Part shown: positions 42,327-51,378 of the stretch, piece by piece | Position numbering within the stretch: position 1 is the stretch's first letter | Layout of the letters: each line of letters opens with the position of its first letter | Program-made: the position numbers and the translations under genes | From: Sulfurivermis sp040755915 | Lineage (GTDB): Bacteria; Pseudomonadota; Gammaproteobacteria; Thiohalomonadales; Thiohalomonadaceae | Length of the DNA stretch: 64,000 bases | Direction: 5' to 3' | NCBI GenBank assembly: GCA_040755915.1 | Contig: JBFLWM010000042.1 | Coordinates: forward strand, 1 to 64,000 | Notes under the pieces: generated by a model | The model's input: the letters and a program-made list of their open reading frames with translations, nothing else | Databases searched by the model: none | Told to the model about the DNA's origin: nothing

Positions 42327-43526
42327 ATGAAGTTGCCGCGTATTCCCCCCAAGCTGATGCCTGTGGCCCTGCTCACCGTGGGTGTGGTGGGTTTTTTGCT
42401 GCTGGTGGTGACCCGTCCGGCGCAGATGCCGGCGGAGGTGCGCGAGCGGGCCTGGACGGTGGCGGTGGAGACGGTGACGCCGGCGCGTCATGCGCCGCTG
42501 TTGACGCTGTATGGCGTGGTGGACAGCCCGCGGGCGGCGGAACTGACGGCGGCGGTGGCGGCCTATGTGGCCGAGGTGCCGGTGCGCGAGGGCGCGGTGG
42601 TGGCGGCGGGCGAGCCGCTGGTGTTGCTGGATGAGCGCGATGCGCGGCTGGTGCTGACGCAGCGCGAGGCGCAGGTGGCCAGTGCGAAGCGCAGCCATGC
42701 CAACGACGTGCAGGCCCTGGCGCGCGAGCGCGAGTTGCTGCGCCTGACGGAAAAGGCGGTGGAGCGGGCGCAGACGATGGTGGCGCGCAGTCTGGGGCCG
42801 CAGTCGGCGCTGGACGAGGCCAATGCGGCACTGGAGCGGCAGCGTCTGTCGCTGGCGGCGCGGGAGCTGGCGGTGACCGACTATCCGCAGCGGCTGGCGC
42901 AGCTGGAGGCGCAGCGGGATCAGGCGCGGCTCGATGTGGAGCGGACGCGGATCATCGCGCCGTTCACCGGGCGGGTGGCGGAGTTGCATGTGGCGCCGGG
43001 GGATCGGGTGCGGGTGGGTGATCGCATTGCCGCCATCTATGACGTGGCGGGGCTGGAGATCCGCGCCACGGTGCCGGCGCCCTGGCTGGCCGCCGTGCGC
43101 CGTGCGCTGGATGCCGGCGAGGTGCGCGCCACGACTTCCATCGACGGTGTGTCCTATGAACTGATTCTGAACGGCCTTTCGGGACGCGCCGGTGCCGGCG
43201 GTGCCGGGGTGGATGCGCTGTTGCGTTTCGTGGCCGGTGCGCCGGAGCTGCCGCTGGGGCGTTTTGCCGAGGTGTATCTGCAGTTGCCGGCCGTCGAGCA
43301 GGCGGTGGCCCTGCCTCCCGAGGCGCTGTATGGGCGCGATCGCATCTATCGCCTCAAGGATGGCCGCATGGCCGCGTTGCCGGTGGAGCGCCTGGGCGAG
43401 ACCTTGCTGGATGACGGCACCACGCGCCTGCTGCTGCGCAGTCCGGAACTGCGCAGCGGCGACCGCATCGTGATCACCCGCCTGCCCAATGCGATGGACG
43501 GGCTGCGGGTGGTGGCGGCGGAGTAG
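42327..43526 (+). CDS. RND efflux periplasmic adaptor (HlyD/MFP family)
   Basis: The 399-residue protein has one N-terminal membrane helix (about 12-28), a lipoyl-like region split around a coiled coil (about 95-185), and a beta-barrel region with TRIIAPFTGRVAELHVAPGDRV. Adaptors of this kind link an inner-membrane RND pump to an outer-membrane channel. ATG 42327 follows CGGAG by six bases. The pump gene follows directly. No TolC-like gene is present, so an unlinked channel would be used. The substrate is unknown. Confidence 0.88.
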   Translation: MKLPRIPPKLMPVALLTVGVVGFLLLVVTRPAQMPAEVRERAWTVAVETVTPARHAPLLTLYGVVDSPRAAELTAAVAAYVAEVPVREGAVVAAGEPLVLLDERDARLVLTQREAQVASAKRSHANDVQALARERELLRLTEKAVERAQTMVARSLGPQSALDEANAALERQRLSLAARELAVTDYPQRLAQLEAQRDQARLDVERTRIIAPFTGRVAELHVAPGDRVRVGDRIAAIYDVAGLEIRATVPAPWLAAVRRALDAGEVRATTSIDGVSYELILNGLSGRAGAGGAGVDALLRFVAGAPELPLGRFAEVYLQLPAVEQAVALPPEALYGRDRIYRLKDGRMAALPVERLGETLLDDGTTRLLLRSPELRSGDRIVITRLPNAMDGLRVVAAE

Positions 43527-43532
43527 CGCGTG

Positions 43533-46500
43533 ATGAGCCACGGCCTGATCGGTCTGTTCGCGCGCCACCGCGTCGCGGCCAATATGCTCATGCTGCTGAT
43601 GGTGCTCGGCGGTCTGTGGGCGCTGCAGAGGCTGAACACGCAGTTCATGCCCATCTTCGATCTGAATTTCGTCACCGTGCGCGTGGTGTGGCAGGGCGCC
43701 TCAGCGGAAGATATCGAGAGCGGCATCACCGTGCCGCTGGAGCAGGACCTGCGCACGGTGGACAACCTCAAGCTGCTGTCCTCCACCTCGGCCATCGGCG
43801 TCTCGGCCATCACGCTGGCGTTCTATCCCAAGACCGACATGACGCTGGCGCTGGAACAGGTGAAGGACCTGGTGGCGCAGCAGCGCAATCTGCCGGAGAC
43901 GGCGCTGGAACCGATCATCACCCGTGTGATCCGCTACGAGGATATCGGCCGTATGCTGGTGAGCGGTCCGGCGGACCTGCGCGAGCTGCGGCCGGTGGTG
44001 CGGCGCATCGAGCAGGAACTGCTGAGCCGCGGCATCGCCCGCGTGGTGCTCAACGGCATGCCCAAGGAAGAGGTGGCGATCCAGGTGCCGACGGCGCGCC
44101 TGCTCGAACTGGAGATGAGTCTGGATGCCGTGGCCGACAGCGTCGCACGCACCAGCCGCGACCTGCCCGCCGGCATGGCGGGGCGGGACGATGTGGCGCA
44201 CCAGTTGCGCAGCCTGGAACAGCGCCGCACGTTGCAGGGCTTTGCCGGGATCCCGCTGCGCGGCGATGCACAGCACGGACTGGTGACGCTGGGCGATGTG
44301 GCGACCATCGAGCGGCGGCCGCGCGACGGCCAGCAACTGATCTTCCACAACGGCAAGCCGGCGGTGGAGTTGCAGTTGCAGCGCAGCGAGAGCGCCGATG
44401 CGCTGGAATCGGCGCGTACCGTCGCCGACTGGATGGAGCAGGGGCGGCCCCGCCTGCCGGCCGGGATCGACGTTACGCTTTATGATCAGAGCTGGGAGCT
44501 GATCGCCGAGCGCATCGATCTGCTGCTCAGCAACGGTCTCGGCGGTCTGGTGCTGGTGCTCGGCATGCTCTACCTGTTCCTGAGCGGCCGCCTCGCCGGC
44601 CGCGTGGCGCTGACCATTCCCGTGTCGTTCACTGCTGCCCTCGCCGTGCTCTGGCTGGTGGGCGGCTCGGTCAACATGATCAGCCTGTTCGGCCTGATCA
44701 TGGCGCTGGGCATGATCGTCGACAATGCCATCGTGGTGAGCGAGCACGCGCACACGCTGCACCAGCGCGGTGCCAGTACGCTGCACGCGGCGGAGGAGGC
44801 GGCACACCGCATGTTCTCGCCGGTGATGTCGTCGTCGATCACCACCGTGGCGGCGTTCATACCGCTGATGCTCATCGGCGGCATCATCGGCCAGATCCTG
44901 TTCGACATCCCGCTGGTGGTGATTTGCGTGATCCTCGCTACCCTGGTGATCACCTTCCTGATTCTGCCGGCGCAGCTCGGCAAGACGCTGCAGAACATGG
45001 ATGGTTATGTGCCGGGGCCGTTCCGCATGCGTTTCGACGCCGCCTTCGACCGATTCCGCGACCACCATTTCCGCCGTGCGGTGCACTGGTCGGTGCACAA
45101 CCGCGGCATTGCGCTGAGCGGCACCTTGGCGCTGCTGATCCTGTCGTTCGGCCTGCTTGCCGGCGGCCGCCTCGGCTTCACCTTCTTCCCGTCACCGGAC
45201 AGCACCATCCTCTATGCCAATGTTTCCTTTGTCGCCGGCACGCCGCCGCAGCGGGTGGAGGGCTTTGTCGAGGACGTGCACCGCGCCCTGTGGGAAACCG
45301 ATGCGCAATTCGGCGGCGGCATCGTGCAGACGGCGGTGCCGCGCCTGCGCAGCGTGATCGCAGTCGGTCCCGGCTCCGAGCGCAGCGGCGATGCCTTTGG
45401 TGCGGTGCTGGTGGAACTGACCTCGCCGGATCGGCGTGAGGTGAGCAATGCCGAGTTCATTCGCGCCTGGCAGGCGCGCCTGCCGCGCGTGCCCGGACTG
45501 GAGACCTTCGCGGTCGGCGCGCGCATCGGCGGGCCGCCGGGACGCGACCTGGAGATCCGTCTCACCGGTGCCGACGCCGCCGGCCTGAAGGCGGCGGCGC
45601 TGGATCTCACCGAGGTGCTGAACGACTACCCCGGTGTGTCGGCGGTGGAAGACGACATGCCCTTCGGGCGCGAGCAGCTGATCTATCGCCTCACGCCGGA
45701 AGGCCGTGCCGCCGGCCTGTCGGTGGAGGCCGTCGGTCGGCAGTTGCGTGCCGCTTACGACGGGCGCATCGCGCAGATCTATCAGGACGGTCTGGATGAG
45801 ATCGAGGTGCGCGTGGTGCTGCCGGACAACGAGCGTCATCGCATGGCCAGCCTGGAACGTTTCGCCATCGTATTGCCCGATGGTCGCGGCCTGCCGTTCG
45901 GCACCGTTGCCGAGCTGGTGGCGCGCCAGGGCTTTGAGGCGCTGCGTCACGCCGACGGTCGCCTGGCCGTGAACGTGTTCGGCGATGTCGAGCGCACGCA
46001 GAACAATGCGGGCCGCGTCATCGCCTCGCTGCAGGAGAATGTGCTGCCGCAGCTGGTGGCACGCTATGGCGTCGATTATTCATTCCAGGGCCGCGCCGCC
46101 GATCAGGCGGAGACCATCGGCGACATGCAGATGGGGCTGGTGTTCGCCCTGTTGATGATCTACGTCACCCTGGCCTGGGTGTTCGGTTCCTACGGCTGGC
46201 CGCTGGTGGTGATGGCGATCATCCCCTTCGGCCTGCTCGGCGCGGTGGTGGGACATTGGGTGATGGGAATGGAACTGACCATCCTGTCGCTGTTCGGGCT
46301 GTTCGGCCTTACCGGCATCGTGGTCAACAACTCCATCATCCTGGTGAGCTTCTACCAGACGCTGCGCGAAGAGGGGATGGATACGGACACCGCCATCGTC
46401 GAGGCCTCCTGCCAGCGCCTGCGCGCCGTGTTGCTGACCTCGCTGACCACCATCGTCGGTCTGGTGCCGCTGCTGTTCGAGCGTTCGCTGCAGGCGCAAT

Positions 46501-46643
46501 TCCTGATCCCGATGGCGATCTCGCTGGTGTTCGGTCTGGCCTTTGCCACCGTGCTGGTGCTGGGTGTGATCCCGGCGCTGCTGTCGTGGCACGAGCAGTG
46601 GGCGGAGCGTCTGGCCGCCTGGCGCGGAAAAGTATCCCCGTAG
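43533..46643 (+). CDS. RND-family efflux pump, inner-membrane subunit
   Basis: The 1,036-residue protein is a full-length RND transporter with 12 membrane helices and two large periplasmic loops. It has the proton-relay type motif GLIMALGMIVDNAIVV in helix 4 and the matching GLFGLTGIVVNNSIIL in helix 10. The start is ATG 43533 (GGAG nine bases upstream); GTG 43530 is in frame. Its TAG stop lies inside a GTAGGAGC-type repeat. It forms an operon with the adaptor. It could export organic compounds; metal export is less likely because the charged metal-site residues of heavy-metal RND pumps are absent. Confidence 0.9.
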   Translation: MSHGLIGLFARHRVAANMLMLLMVLGGLWALQRLNTQFMPIFDLNFVTVRVVWQGASAEDIESGITVPLEQDLRTVDNLKLLSSTSAIGVSAITLAFYPKTDMTLALEQVKDLVAQQRNLPETALEPIITRVIRYEDIGRMLVSGPADLRELRPVVRRIEQELLSRGIARVVLNGMPKEEVAIQVPTARLLELEMSLDAVADSVARTSRDLPAGMAGRDDVAHQLRSLEQRRTLQGFAGIPLRGDAQHGLVTLGDVATIERRPRDGQQLIFHNGKPAVELQLQRSESADALESARTVADWMEQGRPRLPAGIDVTLYDQSWELIAERIDLLLSNGLGGLVLVLGMLYLFLSGRLAGRVALTIPVSFTAALAVLWLVGGSVNMISLFGLIMALGMIVDNAIVVSEHAHTLHQRGASTLHAAEEAAHRMFSPVMSSSITTVAAFIPLMLIGGIIGQILFDIPLVVICVILATLVITFLILPAQLGKTLQNMDGYVPGPFRMRFDAAFDRFRDHHFRRAVHWSVHNRGIALSGTLALLILSFGLLAGGRLGFTFFPSPDSTILYANVSFVAGTPPQRVEGFVEDVHRALWETDAQFGGGIVQTAVPRLRSVIAVGPGSERSGDAFGAVLVELTSPDRREVSNAEFIRAWQARLPRVPGLETFAVGARIGGPPGRDLEIRLTGADAAGLKAAALDLTEVLNDYPGVSAVEDDMPFGREQLIYRLTPEGRAAGLSVEAVGRQLRAAYDGRIAQIYQDGLDEIEVRVVLPDNERHRMASLERFAIVLPDGRGLPFGTVAELVARQGFEALRHADGRLAVNVFGDVERTQNNAGRVIASLQENVLPQLVARYGVDYSFQGRAADQAETIGDMQMGLVFALLMIYVTLAWVFGSYGWPLVVMAIIPFGLLGAVVGHWVMGMELTILSLFGLFGLTGIVVNNSIILVSFYQTLREEGMDTDTAIVEASCQRLRAVLLTSLTTIVGLVPLLFERSLQAQFLIPMAISLVFGLAFATVLVLGVIPALLSWHEQWAERLAAWRGKVSP

Positions 46644-46711
46644 GAGCGAATCGTATTCGCGATATCTGTGCCTTAATCCGGCATCGTTTCGCGAATGCGA
46701 TTCGCTCCTAC
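46640..46711. repeat. GTAGGAGC-family REP-like palindrome, supplies a stop codon
   Basis: The left arm GTAGGAGCGAATCGTATTCG pairs with a right arm ending GCGATTCGCTCCTAC. The TAG of the left end is the stop codon of the RND pump gene. It lies between that gene and the convergent bacteriohemerythrin gene. Confidence 0.9.
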
Positions 46712-46730
46712 CGAGACGGGAGGGAGTTTA

Positions 46731-47297
46731 CTAGCGCACGCCCTTGTCGCGCAGGAACTGGCTGTAGCCCTGGTCGGTGCCGTTGATGTGGCCGATGAGC
46801 CACTTCTTGAGAAACTGCACCGCCTCCTCGATGGTTTCGTGCGGCCTGGCCTGGTAGCGCTGCATCAGCTCGTTCACCTTGGCGATCATGGCCTCGTGCT
46901 CTCCCTTGTGTTCCGCATAGGTGGGATAGCCGTGGGTCTGCATCAGATCCTCTTCGCGCTTGAAGTGGGTCTTGGTGTAGTCCACCAGGGCGTCGAAGGC
47001 CTCGCGCTCGTACTGCGGATCGGTCTGGTAGTGGGCGGCGGTCTGCAGCTGGTTGATCAGGTTGAGCAGCTTCTTGTGATCGTTGTCGATGGCCTCGATG
47101 CCGACGCTGTAGGAGTCGCGCCACTCAACGAATCGGTTGGCGACCATGCGCTTGTGGATGTAGGGCACCAGCGCCAGCACGACGATCAGGGTCCAGGACA
47201 CCGGGTTGGTCAGGCTGACCATGAAGCCGAGCAGGATGGCGGTGATGATGACCAGCAGCAGCAGGGCCAGGCCGAACATGCTCCATTGCTTGTTCAT
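46731..47297 (-). CDS. Membrane-anchored bacteriohemerythrin
   Basis: The 188-residue protein has two N-terminal hydrophobic segments (about residues 6-48) and a hemerythrin domain with the di-iron ligand pattern: His in VEWRDSYSVGIEAIDNDHKK, HFKREEDLM, HKGEHEAMI and HINGTDQGY. Its role would be O2 or NO binding at the membrane. A perfect FNR box lies 93 bases upstream of its start, with a -10 element at class II spacing, so expression probably rises when oxygen is low. The start is set by MNKQWSM after the open upstream frame. Confidence 0.9.
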   Translation of the reverse strand: MNKQWSMFGLALLLLVIITAILLGFMVSLTNPVSWTLIVVLALVPYIHKRMVANRFVEWRDSYSVGIEAIDNDHKKLLNLINQLQTAAHYQTDPQYEREAFDALVDYTKTHFKREEDLMQTHGYPTYAEHKGEHEAMIAKVNELMQRYQARPHETIEEAVQFLKKWLIGHINGTDQGYSQFLRDKGVR

Positions 47298-47362
47298 TGA
47301 TGTTTCCCCCATGGAGTAGGCAATAGATGATGCGGCCGGAATGGCCTTTCGCACTTGTGGTC

Positions 47363-47404
47363 ATTGTGGGTAATGGCCGGCCGGGGTGACTTGATCTGCA
47401 TCAA
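47363..47404 (-). promoter_or_regulatory. FNR-dependent promoter of the bacteriohemerythrin gene
   Basis: On the minus strand TTGATGCAGATCAA (47391-47404) is a perfect match to TTGATNNNNATCAA. Exactly 22 bases downstream lies CACAAT (47363-47368), a 4/6 match to the -10 consensus, which is the spacing of class II FNR promoters. Arms CCGGCCGGGGT and ACCCCGGCCGG flank the box and could form a larger hairpin. Confidence 0.75.
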
Positions 47405-47443
47405 TTTACCCCGGCCGGTACACGTGGCCGGCAGAGGCTGCCG

Positions 47444-47839
47444 CTACTGGCGCTGCTGATCCTGCTGCCTGTCCCGATCCTGGGTCTTCTCGCGATCCTG
47501 GGTCATTTCCCGGTCCTGGGCCTGCTCCCGCACCTGGTCGCCCATGCCGTCCTTGTCACGCTCCTGGCTGCGGGCCTGTTCCCGGACCTGCTCGCCGATG
47601 CCCTGGCCCTTCTTTTCGCCTTCGCCCTTGGCCTTGGCTTTTGCCTTGGCCTTCTCCTTGTCCTTCTCCGCATCCTTGTCGCGGTACTTTTCCTGATCCT
47701 GGTCGCGGTCCATGTCCTTATCCATGCTCTTGGCCGGCATGCCGCCGCCCGCGCCACCGCCGCCACCGGGGCCGGCGGCGAGCAGGCTGCCGGGCAGCGC
47801 GAGAGCCAGAATCAGTGCGAAAACCTTCCCTTTGTTCAT
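47444..47839 (-). CDS. Exported low-complexity, highly charged protein
   Basis: The 131-residue protein has a signal peptide (ALILALALPGSLLAAG), a Gly-rich spacer, and then about 95 residues made mostly of Asp, Lys, Arg, Glu and Gln, with units like DKDxE, KAKAK, QVREQA and QDRExTQD. No cysteines. AAGGAG lies upstream of the ATG. It is not recognised; intrinsically disordered exported proteins of this sort are poorly known. It stands just upstream of the FNR box for the bacteriohemerythrin gene. Confidence 0.65.
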   Translation of the reverse strand: MNKGKVFALILALALPGSLLAAGPGGGGGAGGGMPAKSMDKDMDRDQDQEKYRDKDAEKDKEKAKAKAKAKGEGEKKGQGIGEQVREQARSQERDKDGMGDQVREQAQDREMTQDREKTQDRDRQQDQQRQ

Positions 47840-47979
47840 GATTTTTGCTCCTTACATAGTGGTTGGTACGGCCTATGACTATAGTCTTTGCCAGGCAAAA
47901 TATTGTGATCGGTTGCGCCGCGTCGGGGGATGGCCGAAGATAAGAACCATGACGGCCGTCGCTTGACGCAAGGTACCTT

Positions 47980-48411
47980 ATGCCTGCTCCCATGCTCCCC
48001 TCCGAACTCTCCCCGCGCCAGGCCTGGCAGATGCTGCAGGATGATCCGCGCGCCGTACTGGTCGATATCCGTTCCGCCATGGAATACCTGTTCGTGGGCC
48101 ATCCCACCGGCGCGGTGCATATCGCCTGGATCGACGAACCGGACTGGACGGTGAATCCCCATTTCGTCACCGACGTGCGCAAGCTGTTGCTGGGCGGCGT
48201 GGTGTGCGACGGCGAGGAGGGGTGTGCTCCGGTGATCCTGATCTGCCGCAGTGGCAAGCGTTCCAAGGAGGCCGGGCGGGCCCTGCTGGAGGCAGGTTTC
48301 CGCAACGTTTATCACGTTGATGCCGGTTTCGAGGGGGAACTGGACGACCACCACCACCGCAGCACCGTCAACGGCTGGCGCCACGACGGCCTGCCCTGGG
48401 AACAGTGCTGA
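47980..48411 (+). CDS. Rhodanese-like sulfurtransferase
   Basis: The 143-residue cytosolic protein has a single rhodanese domain with the active-site loop CRSGKRS (about Cys92) and the acidic AVLVDIRSAMEY segment. Rhodaneses move sulfane sulfur. Its divergent neighbour is the charged exported protein; the gene is convergent with the ATP-grasp-like gene of the arsenic run. A clear promoter is not seen. Confidence 0.85.
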   Translation: MPAPMLPSELSPRQAWQMLQDDPRAVLVDIRSAMEYLFVGHPTGAVHIAWIDEPDWTVNPHFVTDVRKLLLGGVVCDGEEGCAPVILICRSGKRSKEAGRALLEAGFRNVYHVDAGFEGELDDHHHRSTVNGWRHDGLPWEQC

Positions 48412-48418
48412 CGGCGGA

Positions 48419-49672
48419 TCAGCCCGCCGTGACGCACACCGTGGCGAAACCGCCGCCGGGGGTGCGGAAGTTGGTGGTCTGGCCGCGGTAGAGACGGGCG
48501 GCGATGAGCTGAATGGCTCCGTCGTAGACGTAGCAGCGCACGTCGGCCTTCAGTTCCACCACCTCGTTGTCCACCACCGCATGGCGCACGGACGGCGCCA
48601 CCATCTCCTGCGCCACGTAATCCTCGTGCAGCAGTTTCTCGAACACCGTACGCGTCAGCTTGGCGCCTTCGTAGGCGCCATGGCTGCCGTAGGCCGCCAC
48701 CGGCTTGAAAAACAGGCGGCGGCGGTGGCGCCACAGCTCATCGGCCAGCGCCGGGCTGACGCGGCGGGCAGGCGGCACGTGGGCGGTGAGCTGGGCGATG
48801 TCCGCGGCATCGGCGCCGAGTGATTCCAGCAGGGCGGTATCGGACAGACGGGCCAGGTGGCGCTTGTCGGCATACAGCGCATGGCTGCGCGGGTGCGGCG
48901 TGAGGACCACCTGGCCGGCGAGATACGCGCTGCGCAGGGCCGCGAGGTGCGGCGCTTCGAGATAGAAGTCGGTCAGGCGGTTGTAGATCAGATCGACGGG
49001 CGCGCCATTGACGGCAAGGCCGCCGGCGCCGGCCTGCAATTCGCGCGGATCGCAGATCAGCGCCTCGATGCCGGCGCGGGCGAACAGATCGATGAAGCGC
49101 AGGAACTCGGGAAACAGGTACTGCTGTTGCGGATTCTCGTCGACGACGGCGATGCGGCGCAGCGGGGCATCGTTGCGCACCAGGCGCCATTCGCGCAGGA
49201 AGCTGTCGAGGATCGCCTGTTCCGCCGCCTCCGCCTCCTGCGACGGAATGACGCCGTGCAGTTCGCGGCAGCAGGAGTTCTGCGCCGCGAGCAGGGCGGT
49301 GCTGATCAGCGCGCCGCCGGCATTGCTGTTGATCTCGATGAGCTGCGGCCGTTCCGCACCGAGGTGGAAGTCGTAGCCGTACAGCACGCCGGGATGACCC
49401 GGATTGAAGGCGGCGCTGGCCGGCGCCTCGGCCAGGGCCTGCGCCTGCCAGCCCGGCAGGGCGGCAACGCGGTGAATGGCGGCAACCGTGTCGCGCATCG
49501 CTTCAAAGGCGGCCTGCGGAATATACAGCGGTGCCGCCGCTACGCGCGGAAAGGCGGCCTCCACCTTCAGCTCCTGTTGCGGACAGAGGCAGAAACGGTT
49601 CAGGCGCGAGGCGACGCGCACGGTGTTGACGGCGTCGGGGGCGGAAGTGAGGTCTCGGGGCAGGGCGGCCAT
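48419..49672 (-). CDS. ATP-grasp-like protein of unknown function, end of the arsenic run
   Basis: The 417-residue protein has features of an ATP-grasp fold: a LIEINSNAGGALIST segment near residue 113, and FFKPVAAYGSHGAYEGAK near residue 315, with YVAQEMVAPS beyond it. A ligase or kinase activity is likely, but the substrate is unknown. It starts 10 bases after the small thioredoxin gene on the same strand, so it is probably the last gene of the arsenic transcript. Its connection with arsenic is contextual only. Confidence 0.6.
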   Translation of the reverse strand: MAALPRDLTSAPDAVNTVRVASRLNRFCLCPQQELKVEAAFPRVAAAPLYIPQAAFEAMRDTVAAIHRVAALPGWQAQALAEAPASAAFNPGHPGVLYGYDFHLGAERPQLIEINSNAGGALISTALLAAQNSCCRELHGVIPSQEAEAAEQAILDSFLREWRLVRNDAPLRRIAVVDENPQQQYLFPEFLRFIDLFARAGIEALICDPRELQAGAGGLAVNGAPVDLIYNRLTDFYLEAPHLAALRSAYLAGQVVLTPHPRSHALYADKRHLARLSDTALLESLGADAADIAQLTAHVPPARRVSPALADELWRHRRRLFFKPVAAYGSHGAYEGAKLTRTVFEKLLHEDYVAQEMVAPSVRHAVVDNEVVELKADVRCYVYDGAIQLIAARLYRGQTTNFRTPGGGFATVCVTAG

Positions 49673-49682
49673 GTCGGCTCAG

Positions 49683-49919
49683 TCAGTTGGTCAGCCAGGA
49701 TTCGACCTGTTTGCGGTCTGGCACACCGCCGGCATGCACCACCTTCCCGTCGATGACGACGCCGGGAGTGGACATCACGCCGTAACCCATAATCTGGCCG
49801 ATATCCTCGATCTTCTCAAGCTGTATGGTGATCCCTTTTTCCTCCGCCGCTTTGCGGATGAGTTCGTAGGTGGTCTGGCAATTGCGGCAGCCGGAGCCGA
49901 GTACCTTGATGTTCTTCAT
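49683..49919 (-). CDS. Small thioredoxin-like redox protein
   Basis: The 78-residue protein has a CxxC active site in GSGCRNC and the cis-proline segment STPGVVID. It matches the small redox-active (MTH895-type) thioredoxins that often sit beside DUF318/ArsP permeases. It could reduce a permease or an arsenic species; that is inference. It follows the permease gene by 27 bases. Confidence 0.85.
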   Translation of the reverse strand: MKNIKVLGSGCRNCQTTYELIRKAAEEKGITIQLEKIEDIGQIMGYGVMSTPGVVIDGKVVHAGGVPDRKQVESWLTN

Positions 49920-49946
49920 GGTTGTTTCCTCGATGCGTTGTGTGAA

Positions 49947-50903
49947 TCACGCCAGCAGATTGAAGCCCCAGCCCACCAGCATGAATGCGACGGCCAGCAC
50001 GCCGCTGAACAGGGCCAGCCCCGGCCACTTGATGACCTTGCGCAGGATGATCAGTTCCGGCAGCGACAGGGCGGCGATGCTCATCATGAAGGCGAGGGTG
50101 GTGCCGACGGCCACGCCCTTGCCGAGCATGGCCTCGGCCACCGGGATGACGCCGGTGGCGTTGGAGTACAGCGGGATGCCGAGCAGTACCGCACCGGGTA
50201 CCGCCAGCCAGTTGTCCTTGCCGCCGAGGTGTTCGCTTACCCAGCCCTCCGGCACGTAGCCGTGGAACAACGCGCCGACGGCGATGCCGGCGATGACCCA
50301 GCGCCACAACCGGCCGACGAGGATCTTCACCTCGCTCCAGGCATAGCGATGACGCCCGGCGAGCGAGGTGTCCGGTTCGGGCAGCGTCATCTTGCCCATG
50401 TGGATGTTCCACACGTAGTCCTCGACCCAGCGCTCCGGCTTGAAGCGCTCCATCACCATGCCGCCGACGTAGGCCACGGTCAGGCCGGCCGCGATATACA
50501 TCAGGGTCAGCTCCCAGCCGAGGATGCCGAGCAGGATCACCGCCGCCACCTCATTGATCATCGGCGAGGCGATGAGGAAGGAGTAGGTGACGCCGAGCGG
50601 AATGCCGGCCTCGACGAAGCCGATGAACAGCGGCACCGAGGAGCAGGAGCAGAACGGCGTGATGGCACCGAGGGTGACGGCCGAGCTGCGCGCCAGCCAC
50701 TTCGGTTTGCCGCGCACGTAGTCGCGCACCTTCTCCGGCGACAGCAGGGCCCGCAGCAGCCCCATCACATAGATGATCACCACCAGCATGACAAAGATCT
50801 GCACCGTGTCCATGACGAAGAAGTGCACGGCACTGCCAAGGCGGCTGGCGGGATCGAGGGCCATCCATTGATAGACGATGAGACTGGCGAGTGCATCAAA
50901 CAT
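49947..50903 (-). CDS. ArsP/DUF318-family permease
   Basis: The 318-residue inner-membrane protein has eight helices and the family motif TPFCSCSSVPLFIGF, followed by ASPMINEVA. ArsP-type permeases export trivalent organoarsenicals; other DUF318 proteins have no known substrate. It is followed by a small thioredoxin and lies downstream of the sigma/DUF2703 gene across a hairpin (50937-50965), all on the minus strand with acr3 and arsC. Confidence 0.82.
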   Translation of the reverse strand: MFDALASLIVYQWMALDPASRLGSAVHFFVMDTVQIFVMLVVIIYVMGLLRALLSPEKVRDYVRGKPKWLARSSAVTLGAITPFCSCSSVPLFIGFVEAGIPLGVTYSFLIASPMINEVAAVILLGILGWELTLMYIAAGLTVAYVGGMVMERFKPERWVEDYVWNIHMGKMTLPEPDTSLAGRHRYAWSEVKILVGRLWRWVIAGIAVGALFHGYVPEGWVSEHLGGKDNWLAVPGAVLLGIPLYSNATGVIPVAEAMLGKGVAVGTTLAFMMSIAALSLPELIILRKVIKWPGLALFSGVLAVAFMLVGWGFNLLA

Positions 50904-50936
50904 GACGATAGGTTACCTGTTATCAATCGGGACTGC

Positions 50937-50965
50937 GGCGGGCCACCGCAAATTGATGGCCCGCC
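50937..50965 (-). terminator. Hairpin between the DUF2703 gene and the permease gene
   Basis: GGCGGGCCA and TGGCCCGCC form a perfect nine-base-pair stem with an 11-base loop. There is no U-tract on the minus strand, so it may attenuate or stabilise rather than terminate. Confidence 0.4.
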
Positions 50966-50973
50966 GGTACGTG

Positions 50974-51378
50974 TCAGCTGCAGCCACAGCTTGCCGTGCA
51001 GCAATCTACTGCGCGGCATGCGGCATCGCGGATCAGTCTGGCGGGTATCGTCTCGTAGCGGGTGTCGTCCTGTTCCAGGGTGCGGCACACGGCATCCGTC
51101 CCGACCAGGGTGCCGCAACTAAGGCAGTCGCTGCGGCCGACCCGGGTATCCGGCAGCAGCTGCTCGATGGGGCGGCCGTCGATGAGGAGGCTGTTGGACT
51201 GCGCCAGCTCCGTCGCGCTCAGCGGCGTGTCCCGCAATTCGAACCAGACGTTCCTGGGCAGGCACTCCTGATTCAATGCGGCCACGGCGTTACGTACCTC
51301 TTCGCCGGTGTCGCCGCAGCGTTCACAGGTCGCGCCGCCGACTTCCAGGTGGCGCCATTCGACAGTTACCTTTTTCAT
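50974..51378 (-). CDS. DUF2703 protein, in frame with the upstream sigma factor
   Basis: The 134-residue protein begins MKKVTVEWRHLEV and has cysteine pairs (CERCGDT, DCLSCG) and a C-terminal CCTASCGC tail, the pattern of DUF2703 proteins found with arsenic and permease genes. It has its own Shine-Dalgarno (AAGGAGACATC) and ATG. The reading frame is nevertheless open from the upstream sigma-factor gene, so a 336-residue fusion could also be made. The function is unknown; metal or arsenic binding through the cysteines is plausible. Confidence 0.7.
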   Translation of the reverse strand: MKKVTVEWRHLEVGGATCERCGDTGEEVRNAVAALNQECLPRNVWFELRDTPLSATELAQSNSLLIDGRPIEQLLPDTRVGRSDCLSCGTLVGTDAVCRTLEQDDTRYETIPARLIRDAACRAVDCCTASCGCS

